NCBI RefSeq assembly: GCF_024273235.1
Contig: NZ_JANBVH010000036.1
Location: forward strand, 1 to 46,553
Direction of reading: 5' to 3'
Length of the DNA: 46,553 nucleotides
Source: Sphingomonas faeni
GTDB lineage: Bacteria > Pseudomonadota > Alphaproteobacteria > Sphingomonadales > Sphingomonadaceae
Positions within the stretch are counted from its first letter, which is position 1. Each line of letters starts with the position of its first letter. The notes beneath the pieces are model-generated. The model worked only from the letters and a program-made list of their open reading frames with translations, was not told the origin of the DNA and ran no database searches. A program made the position numbers and the translations under genes. Positions 33,778 through 40,925 of the stretch are shown here, in pieces.

Positions 33778-34085
33778 CCGACCACCCCAACGCGATCGCG
33801 CTCGACAAGGGCGCGCAATTGACGCGCGAATCGGTCGAGGTTGCGCGGATCTGGATCACCAACGGCGCCGGCAGCAACGTGCTGATTGACGCCGGCATCC
33901 TCGAGGACCCGACCGTGTTCGGCTACCTGATCGCCGACACGATCCGCCACGCCGCGCGCGCCTATGCGGGCACCTGGGGCCTCGCCGAGGACGCCGCGTT
34001 GCAGGCGATCGTCGACGGCGTCGGCACCGAGCTCCGCGAGCAATTCACGACCATCACCACCCTCCAGGAAGGAACGATCAACTGA
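33774..34085 (+). CDS. DUF5076 domain-containing protein
   Basis: A 103-residue small cytoplasmic protein. The conserved run ESVEVARIWITNGAGSNVLI, then DAGILEDPTVFGYLIADTIR and HAARAY, matches DUF5076, a common alphaproteobacterial family of unknown function. It overlaps the phosphatase stop (ATGA) and its own stop overlaps the scoB ATG by one base, so it is translated as part of this operon. Its position inside a CoA-transferase operon may be a hint of role, but nothing in the sequence shows one. Confidence 0.8.
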   Translation: MTDHPNAIALDKGAQLTRESVEVARIWITNGAGSNVLIDAGILEDPTVFGYLIADTIRHAARAYAGTWGLAEDAALQAIVDGVGTELREQFTTITTLQEGTIN

Positions 34086-34720
34086 TGCCCTGGGACCGTA
34101 ACCAGATGGCCGCGCGCGCCGCCAAGGAACTCAAGGACGGCTATTACGTCAACCTCGGCATCGGCATTCCGACGCTGGTCGCGAACAACATCCCCGAGGG
34201 CATGACCGTCACGCTCCAGTCGGAGAACGGCATGCTCGGGATCGGCCCGTTCCCCTATGCTGGCGAGGAGGACGCCGACCTCATCAACGCCGGCAAGCAG
34301 ACGATCAGCGAACTCCCCTCGTCGGTCTATTTCAGCTCGTCGGACAGCTTCGCGATGATCCGCGGCGGCCATATCGACCTGACGGTGCTGGGCGCGATGG
34401 AGGTCAGCGAAGGCGGCGACATCGCCAACTGGATGATCCCGGGCAAGATGATCAAGGGCATGGGCGGCGCGATGGACCTTGTCGCGGGCGTCAAGCAGAT
34501 CATCGTCGTGATGGACCACACCGCCAAGGACGGCAGCCCCAAGTTCATCCCGTCCTGCACCCTGCCGCTGACCGGCAAGAACGTCGTCGACATGATCGTC
34601 ACCGATCTGGCGGTGTTCCAGCGCGCCGACCACGACAGCCCGTTCAAGCTCGTCGAACTCGCCCCCGGCGTGACCGCGGACGAGATCGCGGCGAAGACGA
34701 CGGCGCACTACACCGCCTGA
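34085..34720 (+). CDS. scoB: 3-oxoacid CoA-transferase subunit B
   Basis: The catalytic B subunit, 211 residues. The active-site Glu is in LQSENGMLGIGPFPY (Glu47), with VNLGIGIPTLVANNIPEGM before it, GGHIDLTVLGAMEVSEGGDI in the middle and MGGAMDLVAGVKQIIVVMDH toward the end. It pairs with scoA 1.4 kb upstream. Starts and stops overlap its neighbours by one base on both sides. Confidence 0.95.
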   Translation: MPWDRNQMAARAAKELKDGYYVNLGIGIPTLVANNIPEGMTVTLQSENGMLGIGPFPYAGEEDADLINAGKQTISELPSSVYFSSSDSFAMIRGGHIDLTVLGAMEVSEGGDIANWMIPGKMIKGMGGAMDLVAGVKQIIVVMDHTAKDGSPKFIPSCTLPLTGKNVVDMIVTDLAVFQRADHDSPFKLVELAPGVTADEIAAKTTAHYTA

Positions 34721-35601
34721 TGAAGCGCGCCGCCATCGTCATCGCGCTGATCGCGATCCTGATCGCGGGCACGGCGTTCACGGCCGGGCCGGGTACGCTC
34801 AGCGTCCTCGACGGCGTGATGGGCGGCGGTCGCGGCACCGCGCGCATCCGCGAAGGCGTCCCGTTCGGCACCCACGGGCAGAAGCTCGACATCTGGCGGC
34901 CGTCCGGTGGCGCGAAGACCGGCCTGCCGGTGCTGATCTTCTGGTATGGCGGTGGCTGGGTCCACGGCTCGCGCGGCGCCTATGCGTTCGCGGCGCGCGC
35001 CTATGCGAAGGCGGGCTACGTCGTCGTCATGCCCGATTACCGCAAGGTTCCCGACGTCCGCTTCCCCGCGTTCCTCCAGGACGGCGCCGAAGCGGTGAAA
35101 TGGACCCGCGACCACATCGCACAGTCCGGCGGCGACCCGAACCGGATCGCCATCGCCGGCCATTCCGCCGGCGCCTACACCGTCGCGATGCTCACGCTCG
35201 ACCAGCGCTGGCTGAAAGCGGAAGGCGTCGACCCGCGGATCATCAAGACCGCAGTCGGTCTGTGCGGACCGTATGATTTCTACCCCTTCACCGCCAAGCG
35301 CGCGATCGACGCAATGCAGGGCGCCGCCGACCCGGTGATGACCCAGCCGATCCACTTCGCCCGCGCCGATGCCCCGCCGATGCTGCTGATCACCGCCGGC
35401 GACGACACACAGGTAAAGCCGCACAACGCGATCAACCTCACCGCGCGACTGAAAGCGCTCGGCGCCCCCGTGACGCACATCGACTATCCGGGTTTGAGCC
35501 ACGAGAACGTCGCGATGGCGCTGTCGAAACCGTTCCGTAGCAAGGCCCCCGTGCTGGCCGACAGCGTCGCGTTCCTGAACCAGGCGATGCCCGCGCGGTA
35601 G
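34720..35601 (+). CDS. Alpha/beta hydrolase (carboxylesterase-like), exported or membrane-anchored
   Basis: A 293-residue hydrolase with an N-terminal hydrophobic segment (KRAAIVIALIAILIAGTAFT) that acts as a signal or anchor. The fold has the oxyanion-hole strand LIFWYGGGWVHGSRG (a WYGGG form of the HGGG motif), the nucleophile elbow GHSAGAYT, an Asp in ITAGDDTQVKP and a His in YPGLSHENV. It resembles feruloyl-esterase/HSL-like esterases. It starts one base inside the scoB stop, so it is the last gene of the CoA-transferase operon. Its substrate is unknown. Confidence 0.88.
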   Translation: MKRAAIVIALIAILIAGTAFTAGPGTLSVLDGVMGGGRGTARIREGVPFGTHGQKLDIWRPSGGAKTGLPVLIFWYGGGWVHGSRGAYAFAARAYAKAGYVVVMPDYRKVPDVRFPAFLQDGAEAVKWTRDHIAQSGGDPNRIAIAGHSAGAYTVAMLTLDQRWLKAEGVDPRIIKTAVGLCGPYDFYPFTAKRAIDAMQGAADPVMTQPIHFARADAPPMLLITAGDDTQVKPHNAINLTARLKALGAPVTHIDYPGLSHENVAMALSKPFRSKAPVLADSVAFLNQAMPAR

Positions 35602-35628
35602 ACTCGCCCCCTCACTGACAGTCCGTCA

Positions 35629-35688
35629 CCCCCGCAGTCCGTAACCCGCAAAATCCGTCGTCCCCGTAATCCGTCACCCCGGTACTCC
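35629..35688. repeat. Degenerate tandem tract next to a family C repeat
   Basis: Variants of CCGTCACCCC follow each other at 35629-35688 (AGTCCGTAACCC, AATCCGTCGTCCCC, AATCCGTCACCCC, ACTCCGTCACCCC). They lead straight into the family C element at 35689, as at 40375. The units have diverged more than in the later array. Confidence 0.6.
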
Positions 35689-35770
35689 GTCACCCCAGCG
35701 AAAGCTGGGGTATCCCAGTTGGCGGATGCAGCGACCCAAACCGGGAGATACCAGCTTTCGCTGGTATGAC
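35689..35770. repeat. Dispersed palindromic repeat, family C copy 3
   Basis: Left end GTCACCCCAGCGAAAGCTGG then GGTATCCCAG; right end ATACCAGCTTTCGCTGGTAT then GAC. Flanked on the left by a degenerate tandem tract. Confidence 0.88.
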
Positions 35771-35805
35771 GGGTGTGGGTCGGACGGGTGGGCGCGGCCA
35801 ATACC

Positions 35806-35862
35806 GTGTTTCCCCGCGAAGGCGGGGACCCAGACTGGGCTCCCGCCTTCGCGGGAGAACAA
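35806..35862. repeat. Dispersed palindromic repeat, family B copy 4
   Basis: GTGTTTCCCCGCGAAGGCGG then GGACCCAGACTGG, then GCTCCCGCCTTCGCGGGAGA then ACA. It is the reverse orientation of 21209-21267 (the AG and GG variants exchanged between arms). The rest of the 35602-35952 gap holds no gene. Confidence 0.88.
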
Positions 35863-35952
35863 TCTTACGCGAGTTACCGCTCACTACCACAACGACCGAA
35901 AATTACATCGAACCTCGACCTTGCGCCCCTTTTCGATTAACGCGCGCCCATC

Positions 35953-37389
35953 ATGGCTACTCCACAAACGCTGTACGAAAAGATCTGGGCGGCGCACGTC
36001 GTCGAACGCCGCGACGACGGCACCTGCCTGATCTATATCGACCGTCACCTCGTCCACGAAGTCACCAGCCCGCAGGCCTTTGAAGGTCTCCGCGTCGCAG
36101 GGCGCAAGGTACGTCGCCCCGACCTGACCCTCGCCGTCCCCGATCACAACCTCCCGACGACCGCGCGCAGGGACGCCGCCGGTCGCGTCCTGCCGATCGC
36201 CGATCCCGAAAGCGCGCAGCAACTCGACGCGCTCCGCCGAAACACCGCCGAGTTCGGTATCGACTATATCGACGCGATGGCCGTCGAGCAGGGCATCGTT
36301 CACGTCGTCGGCCCCGAACAGGGTTTCACGCTCCCCGGCACGACGCTGGTCTGCGGCGACAGCCACACGTCCGCGCACGGCGCACTCGGCGCTTTGGCGT
36401 TCGGGATCGGCACCAGCGAAGTCGAGCACGTCCTCGCCACGCAGACGCTGTTGTTGTCGCAAGCCAAGACGATGGAAGTCCGCGTCGACGGCGAAATCGG
36501 CTTCGGCGTCTCCCCCAAGGACGTCATCCTCGCGATCATCGGTAAGATCGGTGCGGCGGGCGGCACCGGCCACGTCATCGAATTTACCGGCAGCGTGATC
36601 CGCAACATGTCGATCGAGGGCCGCCTGACGATCGCCAACATGTCGATCGAGGCGGGCGCGCGCGCCGGCCTGATCGCGCCCGACGACACCACATTCGCCT
36701 ATCTCAAGGGTCGCCCGATGGCCCCGACCGGCGAGAACTGGGATCGCGCGGTCGCCTGGTGGCGCAGCCTCGCGACCGATCCCGGCGCCAAGTACGACAA
36801 GTCCGTCGTGCTCGACGCCGCCGATATCGCCCCCGGCCTGACATGGGGCACCAGTCCCGAGGACGTCGTGCCGATCACCGGCGTGGTCCCCGAACCGTCG
36901 AGCTTCGCCGATCCCGCCAAGCAGGCGGCCGCACGGAAGTCGCTCGACTATATGGGCCTCACCGCCGGCACCGCGATGCGCGACGTGCCGATCCAGCACG
37001 TCTTCATCGGCAGCTGCACCAACAGCCGTATCGAGGATCTCCGCGCCGCCGCGGCGATCGCCGATGGCCGCCATGTCGCGACCGGTGTTCGCGCGCTCGT
37101 CGTCCCCGGTTCGGGCCTCGTCAAGCGGCAGGCCGAAGCCGAAGGGCTCGACCGGATCTTCATCGACGCCGGTTTCGAATGGCGCGAACCGGGCTGTTCG
37201 ATGTGTCTCGCGATGAACCCGGACAAAGTCCCTGCGGGGGAGCGTTGCGCTTCCACGTCGAACCGCAATTTCGTCGGCAGACAGGGTCCCGGAGCGCGCA
37301 CGCATCTGGTATCACCCGCGATGGCGGCAGCGGCGGCGGTGACCGGCAAGCTGAGCGACGTCAGAGAGTTGATGGGGGCAAGAACATGA
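35953..37389 (+). CDS. leuC: 3-isopropylmalate dehydratase large subunit
   Basis: LeuC and LeuD form the [4Fe-4S] isomerase of leucine biosynthesis that converts 2- to 3-isopropylmalate. The 478-residue protein has the aconitase-like start TLYEKIWAAHVV, the GTTLVCGDSHTSAHGALGAL region and Fe-S cysteines Cys355 (GSCTNS), Cys415 and Cys418 (PGCSMC), with the usual order and spacing. The final part SNRNFVGRQGPGARTHLVSP is canonical. The stop overlaps the ATG of a 34-residue ORF (ATGA), which in turn overlaps leuD. Confidence 0.97.
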   Translation: MATPQTLYEKIWAAHVVERRDDGTCLIYIDRHLVHEVTSPQAFEGLRVAGRKVRRPDLTLAVPDHNLPTTARRDAAGRVLPIADPESAQQLDALRRNTAEFGIDYIDAMAVEQGIVHVVGPEQGFTLPGTTLVCGDSHTSAHGALGALAFGIGTSEVEHVLATQTLLLSQAKTMEVRVDGEIGFGVSPKDVILAIIGKIGAAGGTGHVIEFTGSVIRNMSIEGRLTIANMSIEAGARAGLIAPDDTTFAYLKGRPMAPTGENWDRAVAWWRSLATDPGAKYDKSVVLDAADIAPGLTWGTSPEDVVPITGVVPEPSSFADPAKQAAARKSLDYMGLTAGTAMRDVPIQHVFIGSCTNSRIEDLRAAAAIADGRHVATGVRALVVPGSGLVKRQAEAEGLDRIFIDAGFEWREPGCSMCLAMNPDKVPAGERCASTSNRNFVGRQGPGARTHLVSPAMAAAAAVTGKLSDVRELMGART

Positions 37390-37490
37390 AGAAGGTTTTC
37401 GTATTGTTGGCGGCTGGTGCCATGCTCAGCGGCGTCGCGGCCTATGTCGCATCGGCGCGCGTGGTTCCGGAGCACACGGAACAGCGATGA
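37386..37490 (+). CDS. 34-residue ORF wedged between leuC and leuD
   Basis: ATG 37386 overlaps the leuC stop (ATGA) and its own TGA overlaps the leuD ATG (ATGA again). The product, beginning MKKVFVLLAAGAMLSGVAAY, has a basic start, a hydrophobic stretch of about 17 residues and a polar tail. It therefore looks like a short single-pass membrane peptide or a signal-peptide-only product. It is too short for family assignment. It could work as a translational link that keeps ribosomes running from leuC into leuD. The exact overlaps at both ends argue that the frame is used. GGGGGC at 37375-37380 could be a weak ribosome site. Confidence 0.6.
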   Translation: MKKVFVLLAAGAMLSGVAAYVASARVVPEHTEQR

Positions 37491-38116
37491 CCCCCGTCAC
37501 GACCGTCTCGGGCCGCGCCTATCCCTGGGGCGCAAAGAACATCGACACCGACGTCATCATCCCGGCGCACTGGCTGAAGACGATCACGCGTACCGGCCTC
37601 GGCCGTGGCGCGTTCGAGACGGTGCGTGCGCAGCCCGGCAACATCTTCGACGACCCGCGCTACGCCGGCGCGCCGATCCTGATCGCGGGTGACAATTTCG
37701 GCTGCGGCTCCAGCCGCGAGCACGCCGCGTGGGCGCTCGCCGACATGGGCATCACCGCCGTGATCGCGCCGAGCTTCTCCGACATCTTCTCAGGGAACGC
37801 GTTCAAGAACGGCATCGTCCCGGTCGTCCTTCCCCAGGATGCGATCGACCGCCTGCTCGAAGTCGCCAGGGACCAGATCGTCACCGTCGATCTCGAGACG
37901 ATGACCGTCACCACCCCGTTCCAGGACCGCTTTACCTTCGAACTCGACGCATTCCGCCGCCAATGCCTCATGGAAGGGCTGGACGAAGTCGGCCTGACAC
38001 TGGCAAGGGATACCCAGATTTCAAATTTCGAGGAGGCGGTCGCATCGAATCGCCCCTGGATGACGGTGGAGAGCGGGTATGCGGGCATTGGTATCGAAGG
38101 CGATCGGCGGACCTGA
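37487..38116 (+). CDS. leuD: 3-isopropylmalate dehydratase small subunit
   Basis: The small swivelling domain of the isopropylmalate isomerase, 209 residues. The motifs PWGAKNIDTDVIIPAHWLKT, GDNFGCGSSREHAAWALADM and APSFSDIFSGNAFKNGIVPV are all present. ATG 37487 overlaps the stop of the preceding 34-residue ORF. The C-terminal 12 codons overlap the start of the quinone oxidoreductase gene by 38 bp in another frame. leuB, normally part of the pathway, is not in the window. Confidence 0.96.
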   Translation: MTPVTTVSGRAYPWGAKNIDTDVIIPAHWLKTITRTGLGRGAFETVRAQPGNIFDDPRYAGAPILIAGDNFGCGSSREHAAWALADMGITAVIAPSFSDIFSGNAFKNGIVPVVLPQDAIDRLLEVARDQIVTVDLETMTVTTPFQDRFTFELDAFRRQCLMEGLDEVGLTLARDTQISNFEEAVASNRPWMTVESGYAGIGIEGDRRT

Positions 38117-39077
38117 AACTCTGGAAATGGTCGAGCTGCCCGATCTGGTGGCTGGCCCCGGACAGGTCGTCGTCGCGGTCAAGGCCTGCGCGATCAACTT
38201 CCCCGACGTCCTGATCATCGAAGACAAATATCAGTTCAAGCCGCAACGCCCGTTCGCACCGGGCGGCGAGATCGCCGGCACGATCGATTCGATCGGCGAG
38301 GGCGTCACCGGCTGGGAGATCGGCGACCGCGTGATCGCGATGCTCGGCCATGGCGGCCTGTGCGAGAAGGTCATCGCCGACCCCGCCAAGCTGTACCGCC
38401 TGCCAGAAGGTCGCAGCTTCGCCGAGGGCGCCTCGCTGATCCTCACCTACGGCACGACGATCCACGCACTGCTCGACCGTGGCCACATCAAGGCGGGGCA
38501 GACCTTGCTCGTCCTCGGCGCGGCCGGCGGGGTAGGGCTTGCCGCGATCGAACTCGGCAAGGCGTTCGGCGCGAAGGTCGTCGCCGCCGTGTCGTCGGAG
38601 GAAAAGGCGGCTGCCGCCAAGTCCGCGGGCGCCGACGAAACGCTGATCTATGCCCGCGCGCCGTTCGACAAGGATCAGTCGAAGGCGCTCGCCGAACAGT
38701 TCAAGGCGGCGCTCGGTCGCGACGGCGCACACGTGATCTATGATCCGGTCGGCGGCGACTATGCCGAGCCCGCGCTGCGATCGATCGCGTGGGAGGGCAA
38801 GTATCTCGTCGTCGGTTTCCCCGCCGGGATCCCGAAGTTGCCGCTCAACCTGACTCTGCTCAAAAGCTGCGACGTCTGCGGCGTGTTCTGGGGTGCATTC
38901 GCGGCGCGCGATCCGAAGGCGAACCAGGCTCATATCGAAACGCTGTTCGATCTGTGGGCGGCGGGAAAGATCGCGCCGCGCGTGACCGAGACATTCGCGT
39001 TCGAGAACGGGGGCAAAGCGATCGCCAAGATGGCTGCACGCGGTGCCATCGGTAAACTCGTGGTGGAGGTCGGCTGA
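38079..39077 (+). CDS. NADPH:quinone oxidoreductase (zinc-free MDR family)
   Basis: A 332-residue medium-chain dehydrogenase/reductase. It has the catalytic N-domain MRALVSKAIGGPETLEMVEL and INFPDVLIIEDKYQ (a quinone-reductase type, without zinc ligands), and the NADPH fold LVLGAAGGVGLAAIELGKAF (AAGGVG). The later GVFWGAFAARDP and GKIAPRVTETFAFENGGKAI blocks fit acrylyl-CoA reductase/quinone oxidoreductase relatives. The start overlaps leuD by 38 bp; ATG 38079 begins at the conserved MRALV. Its place after leuCD may only be co-transcription. Confidence 0.92.
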   Translation: MRALVSKAIGGPETLEMVELPDLVAGPGQVVVAVKACAINFPDVLIIEDKYQFKPQRPFAPGGEIAGTIDSIGEGVTGWEIGDRVIAMLGHGGLCEKVIADPAKLYRLPEGRSFAEGASLILTYGTTIHALLDRGHIKAGQTLLVLGAAGGVGLAAIELGKAFGAKVVAAVSSEEKAAAAKSAGADETLIYARAPFDKDQSKALAEQFKAALGRDGAHVIYDPVGGDYAEPALRSIAWEGKYLVVGFPAGIPKLPLNLTLLKSCDVCGVFWGAFAARDPKANQAHIETLFDLWAAGKIAPRVTETFAFENGGKAIAKMAARGAIGKLVVEVG

Positions 39078-39134
39078 TCCAGCCGGCCTCCCTTGTGTCC
39101 AACCGGGAGTTCCCGCCCGGCCGGACGCGTCACG

Positions 39135-39272
39135 TCAGATCAAATTATAGACGACCGCGCCGATGGCCGTCCACATCATCACCGACGCCAGCACGCCGTA
39201 CGCCAGGCCATGCACGACGCGCGGTGCCGACCGTGTCGGAGTGGTGGGTGCAGGTGCCGATATACCAATCAT
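39135..39272 (-). CDS. 45-residue small membrane protein
   Basis: A minus-strand ORF encoding a Pro/Thr-rich N-terminus (MIGISAPAPTTPTRSAPRVV) followed by HGLAYGVLASVMMWTAIGAV and VYNLI, one probable membrane helix. CAT 39270-39272 has AGGAG on the coding strand about eight bases upstream (GGGCAGGAGAGTGATC). The spacing, composition and single helix fit a real small protein. It has no assigned family. It is the only gene in the 358-bp gap between the oxidoreductase and the DUF1476 gene. A TATATAAG about 45 bp upstream of its start could be a -10 element. Confidence 0.65.
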   Translation of the reverse strand: MIGISAPAPTTPTRSAPRVVHGLAYGVLASVMMWTAIGAVVYNLI

Positions 39273-39435
39273 GATCACTCTCCTGCCCGTGCAAATTGTC
39301 ACGTGGCTGTCTTATATATCGGTATGTTTATGGCCCTGCGCTAGTAGGATTCTACTGCGGTTCGTCGATTATTGCGCAGAGCGGGTCGGCGACCTATCTC
39401 GGGGGCGAATACGAGACTGAACGGGAACCCGCGAT

Positions 39436-39759
39436 ATGACCATTTTCGAAGATCGCGAACGCGCTAGCGAGGCACATTTCGCGCGCGAGGAAGAGATGGC
39501 GTTCCGGATTACCGCGCGCCGCAACCGCCTGCTCGGGGGCTGGGCGGCGCATGAGATGAAGCTCACGCCCGAGGAGACCGACGCGTACGCGACGGCTCTC
39601 GTCCATGCGGACATGGAGGGCGGTGGCGACGACGATGTCGTGCGCAAGCTCGTCGGCGATCTTACCGCGGCCGGCCTCGACCATGACGAAGCGACCGTCC
39701 GCCGCGCGCTCGCGCAGCAGATGATCGAGGCCCGTCGCCAGCTGCTGGAGTCGCGCTGA
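39436..39759 (+). CDS. DUF1476 protein (ATP synthase zeta-type inhibitor)
   Basis: A 107-residue mostly helical protein. MTIFEDRERASEAHFAREEE, MAFRITARRNRLLGGWAAHE and the TPEETDAYATALVHAD region match DUF1476. In Paracoccus the family includes the zeta subunit, which inhibits the F1 ATPase by inserting its N-terminus. That role is established for the family in Paracoccus but not for every member. It is followed two bases later by bolA, and the cluster DUF1476-bolA-grx is common in alphaproteobacteria. Confidence 0.9.
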   Translation: MTIFEDRERASEAHFAREEEMAFRITARRNRLLGGWAAHEMKLTPEETDAYATALVHADMEGGGDDDVVRKLVGDLTAAGLDHDEATVRRALAQQMIEARRQLLESR

Positions 39760-39760
39760 C

Positions 39761-39991
39761 ATGCCGATGGCTGCCGACGACATCGCGACCATGATCCGCG
39801 ACGCGATCCCCGATGCCAAGGTCGAGATCACCGATCTTGCCGGCGATGGCGATCACTATGCCGCCAAGGTGACCGCGGCGAGCTTTGCAGGGATGAGCCG
39901 CGTGAAGCAGCACCAGGCCGTCTACGCGGCGCTCGGCGGGCGGATGGGGGGCGTCCTGCACGCCCTGCAACTTACGACCGCAATTTCTTGA
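39761..39991 (+). CDS. BolA-family protein
   Basis: A 76-residue protein with the BolA fold: IRDAIPDAKVEITDLAGDGD, HYAAKVTAASFAGMSRVKQH and QAVYAALGGRMGGVLHALQL. The conserved helix-turn-helix-like end with the invariant His is present. BolA proteins of this short type bind a monothiol glutaredoxin with a shared [2Fe-2S] cluster; the Grx4 gene follows directly. Start ATG 39761; the stop lies 12 bases before the grxD ATG. Confidence 0.93.
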   Translation: MPMAADDIATMIRDAIPDAKVEITDLAGDGDHYAAKVTAASFAGMSRVKQHQAVYAALGGRMGGVLHALQLTTAIS

Positions 39992-40002
39992 GGACTGAAT
40001 AC

Positions 40003-40326
40003 ATGACCGACGATACCAACGCCCGCATCGACGCCCTGGTCAAAGCCAGCCCGGTCGTGCTGTTCATGAAGGGCAGCCCGCTCTTCCCGCAGTGCGGCTT
40101 TTCGAGCCGGGCGATCGCGATCCTCAACCATCTCGAGGTCGAGTTCGAGAGCGTCGACGTCCTGCAGGACCAGGGCATCCGTCAGGGCATCAAGGCCTAT
40201 TCGGACTGGCCCACCATCCCGCAGCTCTATGTCGACGGCGAATTCGTCGGCGGCTCGGACATCATGATGGAGATGTACGAAAGCGGCGAATTGGCTCAGC
40301 TGTTCGAGACGCAAAAGGCGGGTTGA
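40003..40326 (+). CDS. grxD: Monothiol glutaredoxin Grx4/GrxD
   Basis: A 107-residue glutaredoxin with the CGFS active site (SPLFPQCGFSSRAIAIL; Cys31), and the glutathione-binding WPTIPQLYVDGEFVGGSDIM block. CGFS glutaredoxins carry Fe-S clusters and partner with BolA-type proteins, encoded just upstream. ATG 40003 is preceded by GAGGA at the usual distance. The longer frame starting at a TTG (39988) is inside bolA. Confidence 0.96.
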   Translation: MTDDTNARIDALVKASPVVLFMKGSPLFPQCGFSSRAIAILNHLEVEFESVDVLQDQGIRQGIKAYSDWPTIPQLYVDGEFVGGSDIMMEMYESGELAQLFETQKAG

Positions 40327-40374
40327 GGCGCCAGGCAACGGCCGACTTCAAGCACCATCCCACTTCAAGCCTGT

Positions 40375-40489
40375 TCCGTCACCCCACGTCCGTCACCCCA
40401 TGTCCGTCACCCCATGTCCGTCACCCCACGTCCGTCACCCCACGTCCGTCATCCCACGTCCGTCATCCCACGTCCGTCACTCCATGTCC
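40375..40489. repeat. Eight-unit 14-bp tandem array abutting a family C palindrome
   Basis: The unit is CCGTCACCCCACGT. CCGTC occurs at 40376, 40390, 40404, 40418, 40432, 40446, 40460, 40474 and 40488, a perfect 14-base period. Substitutions are mostly at two sites (ATCC for ACCC, AT for AC). The ninth repeat runs directly into the left end (GTCACCCCAGCG) of the family C palindrome at 40490. Confidence 0.9.
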
Positions 40490-40571
40490 GTCACCCCAGC
40501 GAAAGCTGGGGTATCAGCTTGAGGCGGGCGACATCTGCGCCCAGGAATATCCCAGCTTTCGCTGGGGTGAC
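40490..40571. repeat. Dispersed palindromic repeat, family C copy 4
   Basis: GTCACCCCAGCGAAAGCTGG then GGTATCAGCTTGA on the left; AATATCCCAGCTTTCGCTGG then GGTGAC on the right. Flanked on both sides by tandem arrays that start at its ends. Confidence 0.92.
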
Positions 40572-40632
40572 GGGGTTGGTCTGGGTGCCGGGTTGGTCTG
40601 GGTGACGGGTTGGTCTGGGTGACGGGCTTGGT
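40565..40632. repeat. Three-unit 17-18-bp tandem array abutting the same palindrome
   Basis: GGGTGACGGGGTTGGTCT, GGGTGCCGGGTTGGTCT and GGGTGACGGGTTGGTCT follow each other, then GGGTGACGGGCTTGG. The first GGGTGAC is the right end of the family C element. Confidence 0.88.
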
Positions 40633-40689
40633 TTAGCAGCGCGTTGGGCTGTATTTTCGCCTGATCGATATCCGGAAATTGCGCCGGGG

Positions 40690-40734
40690 AGGGTGGATCG
40701 ACGCGAGACCGGACGGTAGCGGTCGACCCACCCT
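40690..40734. other. Inverted repeat with 13-bp arms
   Basis: AGGGTGGATCGAC at 40690-40702 pairs with GTCGACCCACCCT at 40722-40734 with one mismatch, around a 19-base loop. It lies in a 290-bp stretch with no supported gene (40633-40925), before the MBL gene. It could be a transcript hairpin or the remnant of another repeat family. No second copy was found. Confidence 0.6.
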
Positions 40735-40925
40735 GCATGAACGCAGATGCGTTCGGTGACGTCGTGAGCTGTGCACTCGCCATGCCAATTTGGCCGCAAG
40801 CCGAATTTGCGCGGTCTTCGATAGTTAACCCCATCCTCGCCGGCGGCCGACGTGTAAAGAACGCCGACGGTCGACTGTAACGCGCAGGTCTTGCCATCGC
40901 CGCACGGACCCGCCATCTCGCACCC

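Noticed and set aside
40737..40880. A 47-residue plus-strand ORF (MNADAFGDVVSCALAMPIWP start)
   Set aside because: It has no ribosome site, no family resemblance and overlaps the arm of an inverted repeat; a minus-strand frame in the same place is equally weak.
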